From Ruminococcus sp. (GTDB lineage Bacteria; Bacillota; Clostridia; Oscillospirales; Acutalibacteraceae), in NCBI GenBank assembly GCA_017403985.1, contig JAFRDE010000001.1:124001-188000 (forward strand): a stretch of DNA of 64,000 bases. Reading direction: 5' to 3'. The notes beneath the pieces are model-generated. The model was given only the letters and a program-made list of their open reading frames with translations. It was not told the DNA's origin and searched no databases. Shown one piece after another: positions 36,877-45,610 of this stretch; position 1 is the first letter of the stretch; each line of letters opens with the position of its first letter. The position numbers and the translations under genes were made by a program.

Positions 36877-37704
36877 TTAATCCTTATTGATTCTGAGCAT
36901 CGCGCACATCGTGCCGCGATCGCCGTTGGTCGCGCGGTGGCTCCAGAGCAGGTCGCTGTGATGGCGGGTACAGATGTCGCTGACGGTGATATTCTCGGGC
37001 TTTACACCGCAGGAAACGAGGATCTGACGGTTGCACTCGAGCATATCCACCATATATTTGCCGCCCTCCTTCGGAAAGACGAATTTATCGCTGTCGAGAC
37101 CGAGCGCGTAAAACTGATCGGCGCACGGCTGATCAACCTCATAACAGCAGACGGAGATATTCGGACCGATCGCGCATACCAGATCGGCAGGATCGGTTCC
37201 GTAGCTTTTCTCCATCGTATGGACTACCTTTTCCGCAATTCTGCCAACCGTGCCGCGCCAGCCGCCGTGAGCGAGACCGATCGCGTGCGTCACGGTATCC
37301 ACAAAGAACAGCGGCGTACAGTCGGCGTAATAGGTGCATAAGGTCACGCCCGGCTCGATGGTCACCAGTCCGTCAACGCTTTCGATATCCTTCGCGCGGT
37401 AGATACCGATACCCTTTTCCGCCGAGGTGCATACCCTGACAAAGGTATGATGATCCTGTGACGACGCGACCAGCGAGCTGTAATCGAAACCCGCCGCGCG
37501 GCAGAATATCTTATAATTCTCTGTGACCGCTTCATGATCGTCATGGTCAAAGCTCATGTCCATCGGATGAACGGTACGGGTACCCTCGCCGATCTTTGTC
37601 GAAAACGCGTGACGGATAAAGGGGATCTCCGACAAACGGTCATAGGTCAGAAACTTTACTCCGTCGACGGTATTGAGCGTAAATATATTTGATTGAAATT
37701 CCAT
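36877..37704 (-). CDS. pgeF: PgeF/YlmD family (DUF152) multicopper-type protein
   Basis: The 275-residue product has family motifs SSQDHHTFV, CTYYADCTPLFF, GLAHGGWRGTVGRIAEK and AIGPNISVCCYEV, with His and Cys metal ligands. The family includes peptidoglycan editing factor PgeF (YfiH) and the LACC1 purine nucleoside enzymes. I choose the ATG at 37704 (MEFQSNIF), after GGTGAT, over upstream in-frame starts. Confidence 0.85.
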   Translation of the reverse strand: MEFQSNIFTLNTVDGVKFLTYDRLSEIPFIRHAFSTKIGEGTRTVHPMDMSFDHDDHEAVTENYKIFCRAAGFDYSSLVASSQDHHTFVRVCTSAEKGIGIYRAKDIESVDGLVTIEPGVTLCTYYADCTPLFFVDTVTHAIGLAHGGWRGTVGRIAEKVVHTMEKSYGTDPADLVCAIGPNISVCCYEVDQPCADQFYALGLDSDKFVFPKEGGKYMVDMLECNRQILVSCGVKPENITVSDICTRHHSDLLWSHRATNGDRGTMCAMLRINKD

Positions 37705-37761
37705 TCTTATCACCATATCCAAAAAATTAACGGATTTTATTATACTACGCATCGCTTTGAC

Positions 37762-37790
37762 TTGCAATAGTGAAAATATAATGATATACT
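37762..37790 (+). promoter_or_regulatory. Promoter for the 37.8-39.6 kb unit
   Basis: TTGCAA (37762-37767), 17-base spacer, TATACT (37785-37790), 33 bases before the ATG at 37824. Confidence 0.6.
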
Positions 37791-37823
37791 AAGTTGAAAA
37801 TATATGAGAATCCGGTGAAAGTT

Positions 37824-38030
37824 ATGAAAAAACAGATATTCGGAAACAGCATCGTCCCGTCCTGCGTCTACTGTGAACATTCCAAAACAGAAGGCTCTTC
37901 CCAGTTCTGCACCGTTCACAAGACGCTGAAAAACGGAAAATGCAAAAAATTCAAATACAATCCGATCATGCGCGAGCCGAAAGGCATGGCGCCGCTGAAA
38001 AGCTACAGCAAAGAAGACTTTTCACTTTGA
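37824..38030 (+). CDS. Small Cys-rich (probable zinc-binding) protein
   Basis: The 68-residue product has the pattern CVYCEHSK...FCTVH...KCKKF, a likely zinc site with four Cys and one or two His, and a basic tail. GGTGAAAG lies before the ATG at 37824. It is 14 bases upstream of the membrane glycosyltransferase-like gene. I have no function for it. Confidence 0.7.
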   Translation: MKKQIFGNSIVPSCVYCEHSKTEGSSQFCTVHKTLKNGKCKKFKYNPIMREPKGMAPLKSYSKEDFSL

Positions 38031-38044
38031 TAAAGGAGAAAAAA

Positions 38045-39628
38045 GTGGATAAAACATTAAAAGGAAGAAATAAATTCGTATGGCTCTGCTCCTGTATCGC
38101 TGTCGTTCTGGTGGCAGTGCTGTTCTGTATCCTGTCGTTCGCGGCGATCTTTCAGACCTGCCGCATCGATCAGGCGAACCCCTATTCGGAGATCGTCAAC
38201 TTCGACAACGATCTGGTGCTGACCAATCTGGCGCTCATCGGACTGACCGTCTTAGGCGCGCTGTTCCTGCTGAGAAAGAATATTTCGATCAGCAAGGTCA
38301 ACACCAATTTCATCGTCGGCATCATGCTGCTGGTCACGACCATCCTGTCGCTCGCGTGGGTCAATCTGGTACAGTCCATCTCCAGCGGCGACGCGATGAT
38401 CCTGCTGAACACCGCGCGCGACGCGGCACAGAACAAATACAACAGCTTTTTCACCTCTTGGGATTATTACGGCAACTTCAGCTATTATCTGTACTATCCG
38501 TTCCAGCTCGGGTATGTGTTCTTTGCGGAGATCCTCTTCCGTATTTTCGGCACAGGCTGTTCCGATATCCTGTTCCAGATCCCGAACGTCATCGCGCTGG
38601 ATTTCATCTATGTCGGTATGGTGATGATCACCAAGCGTCTGTTCGACCGTAAGTCGGTCACCAATATGACCGCGATCATCCTGACGGTCTGCTTCCAGCC
38701 GATGTTCATGACCACCTTTACCTACGGTATCCTGCTCGGACTCGCGTTCTCCGTATGGAGCGTATACCACACGATCCGCTTCATGCAGGAAAGCAAGATC
38801 AAAAACGCAGTTTTCGCCGTGATCCTGATCGCCGTATCGGTCCTGCTCAAGTACAACAATATGATCGTACTGGCGGCGATATGCATCGCGCTCGTACTGC
38901 ACGTGATCGACAAAAAGAAGTTCATCGCGCTGGCGGTCGCCGCCGCGATGGTCCTGTGCTCCGTCGGTCTGCAAAAAGGTATCATCGCAAGCTATGCCGC
39001 CAGAAGCGGCGCGACGCTGGACACACAGGTCTCACAGACCTTATATGCGTATCTCGGCATCAGCGACTCGGGCATGGCGCCCGGCTGGTATAACGGCAAG
39101 GCGATGGAGACCTTACGCGACGCTCAGATGGACGTCGACAAAGCCAACGAGATCGCCAAGCAGGGTATCAGCGACCGACTGAAATACCTGAGCACGAATC
39201 ATCAGCTCGGAGAGTTTTATTGGAAAAAGTTCCTCAGTCAGCTCAACGAACCAAGCTTCGAATCCATCTGGCTGAGTCAGGTCAGAAAGCATTATTATCC
39301 CGAAGGAGAGCCGCTGCCGAAGATCGTCGATTCCGTCTATACCGGCGGACTGCAGAAGGTTCTCGACAACTGGTTCAACTACTATGTGATGATGATATAC
39401 ATCTTCTTCACAGCGGGCATGATCTGGCTGATCTATCGCAGAAAGCTCAACACGGGCAGTCTGATACTGCCGGTCGCGATCCTGGGCGGCGTGATATATC
39501 ACTTGATCTTTGAGGGAAAAAGCCAGTATCTCCTCCCCTACTTTGTGATGATGCTTCCGTTCGCGGCATACGGCTTTATCGAAAGCATGAGAGCAATCCA
39601 CAAAAAGAGCGATTCATTATTCAAATAA
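38045..39628 (+). CDS. Polytopic GT-C-like (ArnT/PMT type) membrane protein
   Basis: The 527-residue product has about eleven transmembrane segments and a C-terminal cluster of helices. The periplasmic loop after the first helix is followed by LAWVNLVQSISSGDAMILL, consistent with lipid-linked-sugar glycosyltransferases, though no catalytic motif is decisive. The start is GTG at 38045 after AAAGGAG. It probably acts on envelope glycans. Confidence 0.65.
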   Translation: MDKTLKGRNKFVWLCSCIAVVLVAVLFCILSFAAIFQTCRIDQANPYSEIVNFDNDLVLTNLALIGLTVLGALFLLRKNISISKVNTNFIVGIMLLVTTILSLAWVNLVQSISSGDAMILLNTARDAAQNKYNSFFTSWDYYGNFSYYLYYPFQLGYVFFAEILFRIFGTGCSDILFQIPNVIALDFIYVGMVMITKRLFDRKSVTNMTAIILTVCFQPMFMTTFTYGILLGLAFSVWSVYHTIRFMQESKIKNAVFAVILIAVSVLLKYNNMIVLAAICIALVLHVIDKKKFIALAVAAAMVLCSVGLQKGIIASYAARSGATLDTQVSQTLYAYLGISDSGMAPGWYNGKAMETLRDAQMDVDKANEIAKQGISDRLKYLSTNHQLGEFYWKKFLSQLNEPSFESIWLSQVRKHYYPEGEPLPKIVDSVYTGGLQKVLDNWFNYYVMMIYIFFTAGMIWLIYRRKLNTGSLILPVAILGGVIYHLIFEGKSQYLLPYFVMMLPFAAYGFIESMRAIHKKSDSLFK

Positions 39629-39634
39629 CAGAGA

Positions 39635-39662
39635 AAAAGCGTCGCATCGCAGCGGCGCTTTT
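39635..39662. terminator. Bidirectional terminator
   Basis: AAAAGCGTCGC / GCGGCGCTTTT (one wobble), between the converging genes ending at 39628 and 39673. Confidence 0.8.
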
Positions 39663-39672
39663 CTATTGTTAT

Positions 39673-39969
39673 TTACTTTTGATAATACGAGGCGACCTTT
39701 CTCAGCTTGCGCATTGCCGACTGGATGTGCCGGCTGACAGTGGACTTAGAAAGACAGAGCGCGTCGGCGATATCTTTCATCTTCATACCTTCCAAATAGT
39801 ACAACGTTACGCATTCGCGCTGGCGGTCGGTCAGCTCATGGCGGATGGCGCGCATCATGATACGCTTCATCCGTGCGCGCTCGGGGCGGTTGTCCGCACC
39901 GTGCAGACTGAGCGAATAAGCGATGAGGTCAGCGTTTTCCTCATCCAAAAACATCCGCTCACGTCTCAC
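39673..39969 (-). CDS. Sigma-70 region 4-like transcription factor
   Basis: About 98 residues. The C-terminal half is a sigma-70 region 4 helix-turn-helix: LTDRQRECVTLYYLEGMKMKDIADALCLSKSTVSRHIQSA. Region 2 is missing, so it is a short sigma-like regulator of the kind seen in phage and mobile-element modules. The GTG start at 39969 follows GGGGAG by six to seven bases and overlaps the stop of the 72-residue gene upstream. An ATG at 39954 is an alternative. Confidence 0.7.
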   Translation of the reverse strand: MRRERMFLDEENADLIAYSLSLHGADNRPERARMKRIMMRAIRHELTDRQRECVTLYYLEGMKMKDIADALCLSKSTVSRHIQSAMRKLRKVASYYQK

Positions 39970-40177
39970 GGTTACGCTCCCCGCGACGGCGCAGATGTTC
40001 GGCTGTCCTGAGCAATTCACGATAAATAGCCCGATAAGCATTGATCGTATCGTTCAGGCTTTTCCGTTCATCAGACTTCAGTTTTTTGCCATTCAAAAGA
40101 GCCTTTTTCTTCTCAATAACATTCAGCACGCGGCGGGCATCGCACAGATACTCGTCCGCCCATTCACAGTAGTTCAT
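39959..40177 (-). CDS. Small helical protein paired with the sigma-like gene
   Basis: The 72-residue, highly charged, probably all-helical product (for example LNVIEKKKALLNGKKLKSDE) ends with RRRGERNRET. It is translated just before, and overlaps, the sigma-like gene. It might act as a partner of that factor. No family recognised. Confidence 0.55.
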   Translation of the reverse strand: MNYCEWADEYLCDARRVLNVIEKKKALLNGKKLKSDERKSLNDTINAYRAIYRELLRTAEHLRRRGERNRET

Positions 40178-40286
40178 TCACTTTTCCTTTCGATTTACTG
40201 CTTCTTGTTTAAAACTGACTAAGCGTATTCATTTGAGTATGGGGCTACTCATACAAAAGCGTAGCATCACCGCCTTTGTTACTTTA

Positions 40287-40315
40287 ATTATAACAGATTT
40301 TCAGTAATAAATCAA
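40287..40315 (-). promoter_or_regulatory. Promoter of the 72-aa and sigma-like gene pair
   Basis: On the minus strand TTGATT (40310-40315), 17-base spacer, TATAAT (40287-40292). The leader of about 100 bases contains an inverted repeat GAGTA...TACTC (40234-40251). Confidence 0.7.
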
Positions 40316-40355
40316 TAGATTTTAGAATATTTGTTCTAATTTTAACATAAAAGAT

Positions 40356-40380
40356 AAACGGCAGATTTTTCTGCCGTTTT
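40356..40380 (-). terminator. Terminator of the exonuclease gene
   Basis: AAACGGCAGA / TCTGCCGTTT with a T-rich tract on the minus strand, four bases past the stop. Confidence 0.85.
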
Positions 40381-40383
40381 GCT

Positions 40384-41280
40384 TTATGTATCACTTTGCT
40401 TGCTGTCCTGATGGGGTTTTGCGTTTTTAGACTTTTCCTTAGGAGGGATTTCAGCTATTTTTTTCGTGATATTCACATGATCATAACACTGCTTGAAGCT
40501 GATGCGTCCCTCAAAATCCTTATGGCAGCGGATGCAGCGGAAGTAAGCGCGGAACGAACGGTTCTTTAACCGCCATTTGGAACGGCGAATGGCGCGCCTG
40601 CCGCAGGTCTCGCAGTTAAAATACATTTCCTTTTTGTTGATATTGGGATTCTTCAGATCGCAGATGTTGTAATTCTTGAAGGTGACGCGGCTGTAAAAAT
40701 CGTCGTCGCAGGTATACATGAAATGCTCCAGCAATTCGGGATCATACAGCGCCTTGAAGCACAGAGCGGTGAGCTTCGCGTCGTTGTAAGCGCGGTGCAG
40801 ATGATCGTCCTCAAAGGAAATGCCGAGCATCTCGGCGCAGGTCGACAGTCCGAGCTGGCGGGATTTATCGCTGTAGCCGATCGCTCTCTCGCAGTACTTC
40901 TGGAGGTTGACATAGTATTTCAGAAAGGACAGCTTATCGTTGCCGAAGAAATACTTATAATTCTCCATAAGAACTAAGATATCGCTGTTGCTCCATGTCA
41001 TCAGCACGCCGTCGCCCAAAAACTTGCGGAACTTTGACATAACGCGGGAGAAGGAATTGTTGCTCTCCTTAAGCTCGTCAATCGTGATATGGGTCAGAGC
41101 GCTGACATGAGAGTTGAGCTTTTTGGAGATCTGCGGCGTGACCAACTCCGAAAAGGTATCGATAATATTCAGTTGTTCGTCGCATTTAACGGCGCCGAAT
41201 TCGATGATCTCGTTCACAAATTTGTGACGGTGCTTCGAATAGGTTCCGTTAAATTCCAGATCCAAAATGATATATTCCAT
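40384..41280 (-). CDS. DnaQ/DEDD-type 3'-5' exonuclease with C-terminal zinc ribbon
   Basis: The 298-residue product begins with the Exo I motif IILDLEFNGTY and has Exo III HRAYNDAKLTA, giving the four acidic residues and histidine of the DEDDh exonucleases. The C-terminal part has two CxxC pairs (NCETCGRR and RCIRCHKD), a zinc ribbon that may contact nucleic acid. The start is taken at 41280 (MEYIILD) by homology; no clear ribosome site is visible there. It may be an RNA- or DNA-trimming nuclease of the KapD/Snipper type. Confidence 0.78.
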   Translation of the reverse strand: MEYIILDLEFNGTYSKHRHKFVNEIIEFGAVKCDEQLNIIDTFSELVTPQISKKLNSHVSALTHITIDELKESNNSFSRVMSKFRKFLGDGVLMTWSNSDILVLMENYKYFFGNDKLSFLKYYVNLQKYCERAIGYSDKSRQLGLSTCAEMLGISFEDDHLHRAYNDAKLTALCFKALYDPELLEHFMYTCDDDFYSRVTFKNYNICDLKNPNINKKEMYFNCETCGRRAIRRSKWRLKNRSFRAYFRCIRCHKDFEGRISFKQCYDHVNITKKIAEIPPKEKSKNAKPHQDSKQSDT

Positions 41281-41302
41281 TAGAAAAGTATTATCGGGTG
41301 CG

Positions 41303-41357
41303 GGTGTCCCGCCCACAACTGTTCATACCGGGAGGATCAAGACCCTCCCCTACATTT
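41303..41357. repeat. Dispersed palindromic repeat, GTAGGGGA family, copy 3
   Basis: On the minus strand GTAGGGGAGGGTCTTGATCC, then TCCCGG, and further on GGCGGGACACCCGC. Two hairpins lie directly after the bipA stop and may act as its 3' end. Confidence 0.65.
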
Positions 41358-43181
41358 TTACTGCTTGTTCCTGAATTGGTGCTTCATGCGCTGTTCCTTG
41401 CTGAGGATCTCTTTACGCATACGGATGCTGTCGGGGGTAACTTCTACGAGCTCGTCGTCTGCGATAAACTCGAGGCACTGTTCCAGCGAAAGGATCGTGG
41501 GCGGCGTCAGCTTTAAGGCGTCGTCCGAGCCGGAAGCGCGGGTATTGGTGATATGCTTTTTCTTACAGACGTTGACGGTGATGTCTTCGTTCTTGGGACA
41601 CGCGCCGACGATCATGCCTTCGTATACCTCCACGCCGGGACCGACAAACAGCCTGCCGCGTTCCTGAGCGGCGAACAGACCGTAGGTAACGGTTTCGCCG
41701 GTCTCGAAAGCGATCAGAGAACCCTGATGACGGGTAACGATATCGCCCTTATACGGCTCATAGGAGTCGAATACATGGTTCATGATGCCGTTGCCGTTGG
41801 TATCGGTCAGGAACTCGGGTCGATAGCCCATCAGACCGCGGGACGGGATGCGGAATTCGATATGCGTCGCGCCGCCCTCGCGGGCGCCCATATTGATCAG
41901 TTCCGCCTTGCGGGAACCGAGTTTTTCCATAACCGCGCCGACATAGTTCTCGGGAACCTCGATCATCAGATATTCGATTGGCTCGTGCAGCACGCCGTCG
42001 ATCATCTTGGTGATGACCTGCGGACGGCTGACCTGGAATTCATAACCCTCGCGGCGCATGGTCTCGATCAGAATAGACAAATGCAGCTCGCCTCTGCCGC
42101 TGACCTTGAAGGTATCGGCGGAATCGGTCTCTTCCACGCGGAGCGCCACATTCGTTTCGACCTCCTTGAACAGTCTGTCGCGGATGTTGCGGGAGGTAAC
42201 ATACTTGCCTTCTCTGCCGGCAAAGGGAGAGTTGTTGACGATGAAGTTCATCGCAACGGTAGGCTCGTCGATCTTGACAAAAGGCAGCGGGTCGATGTTA
42301 TCGGGCACGCAGATGGTCTCTCCGATGTTGATATCCGCGATACCGGATACGCAGACGATATCGCCCATCTCCGCTTCCTCGCACTCGACGCGCTTCAAAC
42401 CGTCAAATTCATAGAGCTTGCTGACCTTGACGTTGGTCGTAGTGCCGTCCTGATGGCACAGCACCGCCTGCTGACCGGATTTGACGCGTCCGCGCTCGAC
42501 TCTGCCGATGCCGATGCGTCCGACATACTCGTCCGCTTCGATGTTGGAAACCAGCAGCTGCAGCGGCGCGTCGACCTCGCCCTCGGGAGCGGGGATCTCG
42601 CGGATGATCGCCTCAAAGAGCGGCTTCATATCAGGAGTCATTTCATAGGGATCGAGAGAGGAGACGCCCTCTCGAGCGGAAGCGTAAACCACAGGAAACT
42701 CGAGCTGATCGTCGTCGGCGCCGAGCTCGATGAACAGATCGAGCACCTCGTCGATGACCTCTTCGGGACGAGCACCGTCGCGGTCGATCTTATTGACAAC
42801 CACCAGCGGCTTTTTGCCGAGTCCCAGCGCCTTTTTCAGGACGAAGCGCGTCTGCGGCATACAGCCCTCAAACGCGTCGACCAGCAGCAGTACGCCGTCG
42901 ACCATCATCAGGATGCGCTCGACCTCACCGCCGAAATCGGCGTGTCCGGGGGTATCGACGATATTGATCTTGGTATCTCCGTACATGACGGAGGTATTCT
43001 TGGAAAGGATGGTAATGCCGCGCTCGCGCTCGAGGTCGTTGGAATCCATGACGCGCTCGTTAACAACTTCGTTGGAGCGGAAGATACCCGACTGACGAAG
43101 CAGCTGATCGACCAGCGTCGTCTTGCCGTGGTCAACGTGCGCGATGATCGCGATATTACGAAGATTTTCTCTTTTAGCCAT
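41358..43181 (-). CDS. typA: Ribosome-associated GTPase TypA/BipA
   Basis: A 607-residue translational GTPase of the EF-G family that binds the 70S ribosome, helps 50S assembly and supports stress and cold growth. G1 [12 protein letters not shown]2 ERERGITI, G3 [15 protein letters not shown]4 [12 protein letters not shown] and the BipA C-terminal domain ([13 protein letters not shown]) are intact. AAGGTGA precedes the ATG. Confidence 0.95.
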   Translation of the reverse strand: MAKRENLRNIAIIAHVDHGKTTLVDQLLRQSGIFRSNEVVNERVMDSNDLERERGITILSKNTSVMYGDTKINIVDTPGHADFGGEVERILMMVDGVLLLVDAFEGCMPQTRFVLKKALGLGKKPLVVVNKIDRDGARPEEVIDEVLDLFIELGADDDQLEFPVVYASAREGVSSLDPYEMTPDMKPLFEAIIREIPAPEGEVDAPLQLLVSNIEADEYVGRIGIGRVERGRVKSGQQAVLCHQDGTTTNVKVSKLYEFDGLKRVECEEAEMGDIVCVSGIADINIGETICVPDNIDPLPFVKIDEPTVAMNFIVNNSPFAGREGKYVTSRNIRDRLFKEVETNVALRVEETDSADTFKVSGRGELHLSILIETMRREGYEFQVSRPQVITKMIDGVLHEPIEYLMIEVPENYVGAVMEKLGSRKAELINMGAREGGATHIEFRIPSRGLMGYRPEFLTDTNGNGIMNHVFDSYEPYKGDIVTRHQGSLIAFETGETVTYGLFAAQERGRLFVGPGVEVYEGMIVGACPKNEDITVNVCKKKHITNTRASGSDDALKLTPPTILSLEQCLEFIADDELVEVTPDSIRMRKEILSKEQRMKHQFRNKQ

Positions 43182-43387
43182 ATTATCACCTTAGTTTTTT
43201 CATAATCGCTTATTCATTATCATATAAGCGCATACTTCCTTATTTTACATTTATATTATACCATTTCATTCTGTCAATTGCTATGTTAAAAATCACCGAA
43301 AAAGGAATAACATCTCATCATAATATGTGATTTACTATGCTTATTCGTCGATTTCGTCGATAATCTGAAAAAATGGCAGGCGCGTTC
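43182..43387. promoter_or_regulatory. Intergenic region between typA and acn: possible typA promoter
   Basis: On the minus strand TTGACA at 43272-43277 is a clear -35 box. At 17 bases a weak ATAAAT follows, while a perfect TATAAT (43255-43260) is only 11 bases away, so the pairing is unresolved. Nothing else is seen in this AT-rich stretch. Confidence 0.4.
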
Positions 43388-43416
43388 TTTACAATGTAAG
43401 TAAAAAGTTGTATAAT
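43388..43416 (+). promoter_or_regulatory. Promoter of the acn-icd-rex operon
   Basis: TTTACA (43388-43393), 17-base spacer, TATAAT (43411-43416), about 107 bases before the acn ATG. The leader also contains a hairpin GGCAGACGG / CCGTTTGCC. Confidence 0.78.
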
Positions 43417-43423
43417 GACTACA

Positions 43424-43443
43424 TGTGTGAAATTATTATCAAT
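43424..43443 (+). promoter_or_regulatory. Possible Rex operator
   Basis: TGTGTGAAATTATTATCAAT starts eight bases after the -10 box. Its left half matches the Rex half-site TTGTGAA; the right half is degenerate. The operon encodes Rex itself, so autoregulation by NADH/NAD+ ratio is plausible but not shown. Confidence 0.35.
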
Positions 43444-43523
43444 AAAAGAATCGGCAGACGGTCGGTCGCTACCTTCCGTTTGCCTTACATCATACATAAA
43501 CTCAACTCTACAGGAGGTATATT

Positions 43524-45452
43524 ATGGGATTAACACTTGCAGAAAAAATCATCAAGGCTCACCTTGTCACCGGTGAGATGGTAAAGGGTACCGATATCGG
43601 CATCCGCATCGACCAGACGTTAACGCAGGACGCCACCGGTACGATGGCGTATCTGGAATTTGAGGCGATGGGTATCGACCGCGTCCGCACGGAGCGCTCA
43701 GTCGCCTACATCGATCACAACACCTTACAGACCGGCTTTGAGAACGCCGACGATCACCGCTTTATCCAGACCGTCTGCAAAAAGCACGGCATTTATTTCT
43801 CCCGTCCCGGCAACGGCATTTGCCATCAGGTGCATCTCGAGCGCTTCGGCATTCCGGGCAAGACGCTGATCGGCTCCGACTCCCACACCCCCACCGGCGG
43901 AGGTATCGGTATGCTCGCGATCGGCGCGGGCGGCTTGGACGTAGCGGTCGCAATGGGCGGCGGCGAATACTATATCACCATGCCGAAGATCGTCAACGTC
44001 GAATTAAAGGGTGAATTACAGGAGAACGTCTCCGCGAAGGATATTATCCTCGAAGTACTGCGCATCATGTCCGTCAAGGGCGGCGTCGGCAAAATCATCG
44101 AGTATACAGGCGAAGGCATCAAAACCCTCAGCGTCCCGCAGAGAGCGACTATCACCAACATGGGCGCGGAGCTCGGCGCTACCACCTCTATCTTCCCGTC
44201 CGACGAAAACACGCTCGCTTTCCTGAAAGCGCAGGATCGCGCCGACGCATACACCGAACTGAAAGCGGACGACGACGCTGTCTATGACGAGCATATCGTG
44301 ATCAACCTCTCCGAACTGGCGCCTCTGGCGGCTTGCCCCCACTCCCCCGACGCGGTCAAATCCGTCACGGAGCTGGAAGGTATGGTCGTCAATCAGGTAT
44401 GTATCGGCTCCTGCACCAACTCGAGCTACGCAGACCTGATGAAGGTCGCGCACATCTTAAAGGGCAAGACCGTCGCCGACGGCGTATCGCTGGCGATCGC
44501 TCCCGGCTCCAAGCAGGTACTGAATATGCTCGCGCAGAACGGCGCGCTGTCCGACCTGATCGACGCGGGCGCGAGGATCCTTGAAAGCGCATGCGGTCCC
44601 TGCATCGGCATGGGTCAGTCCCCGAACAGCAAGGGCGTATCCCTGCGTACCTTTAACCGCAACTTCCTCGGCAGAAGCGGAACCAAGGACGCTGAGATCT
44701 ATCTGGTATCTCCCGAGGTTGCAGCGGTATCCGCGCTGACCGGCGTGATGACCGATCCGAGAAAGTACGCGGACGGCTACAAGGTCGATATGCCGGAGCA
44801 TTTCCTGATCAACGACAACATGGTCATCGAACCCGCTTCCGTCGACGAGATGGACAAGGTCGAAGTCCTGCGCGGTCCGAACATCAAGGAATTCCCCAAA
44901 ACCACCGCACTGGCTGAAAATATCAGCGCATCCTGCTCCTTAAAGGTCGAGGACAATATCACCACCGACCATATCATGCCCGCAGGCGCGAAGATCCTGC
45001 CCCTGCGCTCCAATATCCCGGCTATTTCCGAATACTGCTTCACCGTATGCGATACCGAGTTCCCGTCACGAGCCAAGGCGCTGGGCTCCTCGATCATCGT
45101 CGGCGGCTCCAACTACGGACAGGGCTCCTCGCGCGAGCACGCCGCTCTTGCTCCCCTGTACCTCGGCGTAAAGGCAGTATTGGTCAAGAGCTTCGCGCGC
45201 ATCCACAGAGCGAACCTCATCAACGCCGGCATCATCCCGCTTGAATTCGCAGATGAGAACGATTACAACAATATCGACCTCGGCGACAATCTCTTTATCG
45301 AGGATATCCGCGGTCAGATCGAAGCGGGTAACGGTATCACCATCATCAACAAGAGCAAGAATGTCGAGATCAAGACCAACTGCGCGCTGACGGAGCGTCA
45401 GAAGGATATCATCCTCGCCGGCGGTCTGCTGAATTATACGATGTTAAAGTAA
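43524..45452 (+). CDS. Aconitate hydratase
   Basis: A 642-residue [4Fe-4S] enzyme that converts citrate to isocitrate. It is the short, single-chain type related to LeuC plus LeuD fused. Cluster cysteines lie in CIGSCTNSS and CGPCIGMGQ. The swivel domain has GGSNYGQGSSREHAAL, with the Arg needed for substrate binding. Followed by icd and rex, it forms the oxidative branch from citrate to 2-oxoglutarate for glutamate synthesis. AGGAGGT precedes the ATG. Confidence 0.92.
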   Translation: MGLTLAEKIIKAHLVTGEMVKGTDIGIRIDQTLTQDATGTMAYLEFEAMGIDRVRTERSVAYIDHNTLQTGFENADDHRFIQTVCKKHGIYFSRPGNGICHQVHLERFGIPGKTLIGSDSHTPTGGGIGMLAIGAGGLDVAVAMGGGEYYITMPKIVNVELKGELQENVSAKDIILEVLRIMSVKGGVGKIIEYTGEGIKTLSVPQRATITNMGAELGATTSIFPSDENTLAFLKAQDRADAYTELKADDDAVYDEHIVINLSELAPLAACPHSPDAVKSVTELEGMVVNQVCIGSCTNSSYADLMKVAHILKGKTVADGVSLAIAPGSKQVLNMLAQNGALSDLIDAGARILESACGPCIGMGQSPNSKGVSLRTFNRNFLGRSGTKDAEIYLVSPEVAAVSALTGVMTDPRKYADGYKVDMPEHFLINDNMVIEPASVDEMDKVEVLRGPNIKEFPKTTALAENISASCSLKVEDNITTDHIMPAGAKILPLRSNIPAISEYCFTVCDTEFPSRAKALGSSIIVGGSNYGQGSSREHAALAPLYLGVKAVLVKSFARIHRANLINAGIIPLEFADENDYNNIDLGDNLFIEDIRGQIEAGNGITIINKSKNVEIKTNCALTERQKDIILAGGLLNYTMLK

Positions 45453-45463
45453 AAATTACCACA

Positions 45464-45508
45464 GTCATTGCGAAGCCCTTTAGGGCTGTGGCAATCCCGC
45501 AAAAAGGG
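45464..45508. repeat. Dispersed repeat, GTCATTGCGAGG family, copy D
   Basis: Starts GTCATTGCGAAGCCC, continues to TGGCAATCCCGC. It has its own short internal hairpin (AGCCCTTTAGGGCT). It faces copy E in opposite orientation. Confidence 0.8.
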
Positions 45509-45546
45509 AATAAACACTTCCGTAATACATAACGGTATTTATGACA

Positions 45547-45584
45547 GGGGGATTGCCACGGTCGCTCTGCTCCCTCGCAATGAC
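45547..45584. repeat. Dispersed repeat, GTCATTGCGAGG family, copy E
   Basis: GGGGATTGCCACGGTCGC...CCCTCGCAATGAC, inverted relative to copy D. The two can pair over most of their length, giving a long hairpin in the acn-icd intergenic message. Confidence 0.82.
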
Positions 45585-45610
45585 ATTTATTTTATAGTGA
45601 GGTACATATT

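Noticed and set aside
41553-43205. 550-codon plus-strand frame opposite typA
   Set aside because: typA is complete and unmistakable on the minus strand; no start signal for the opposite frame.
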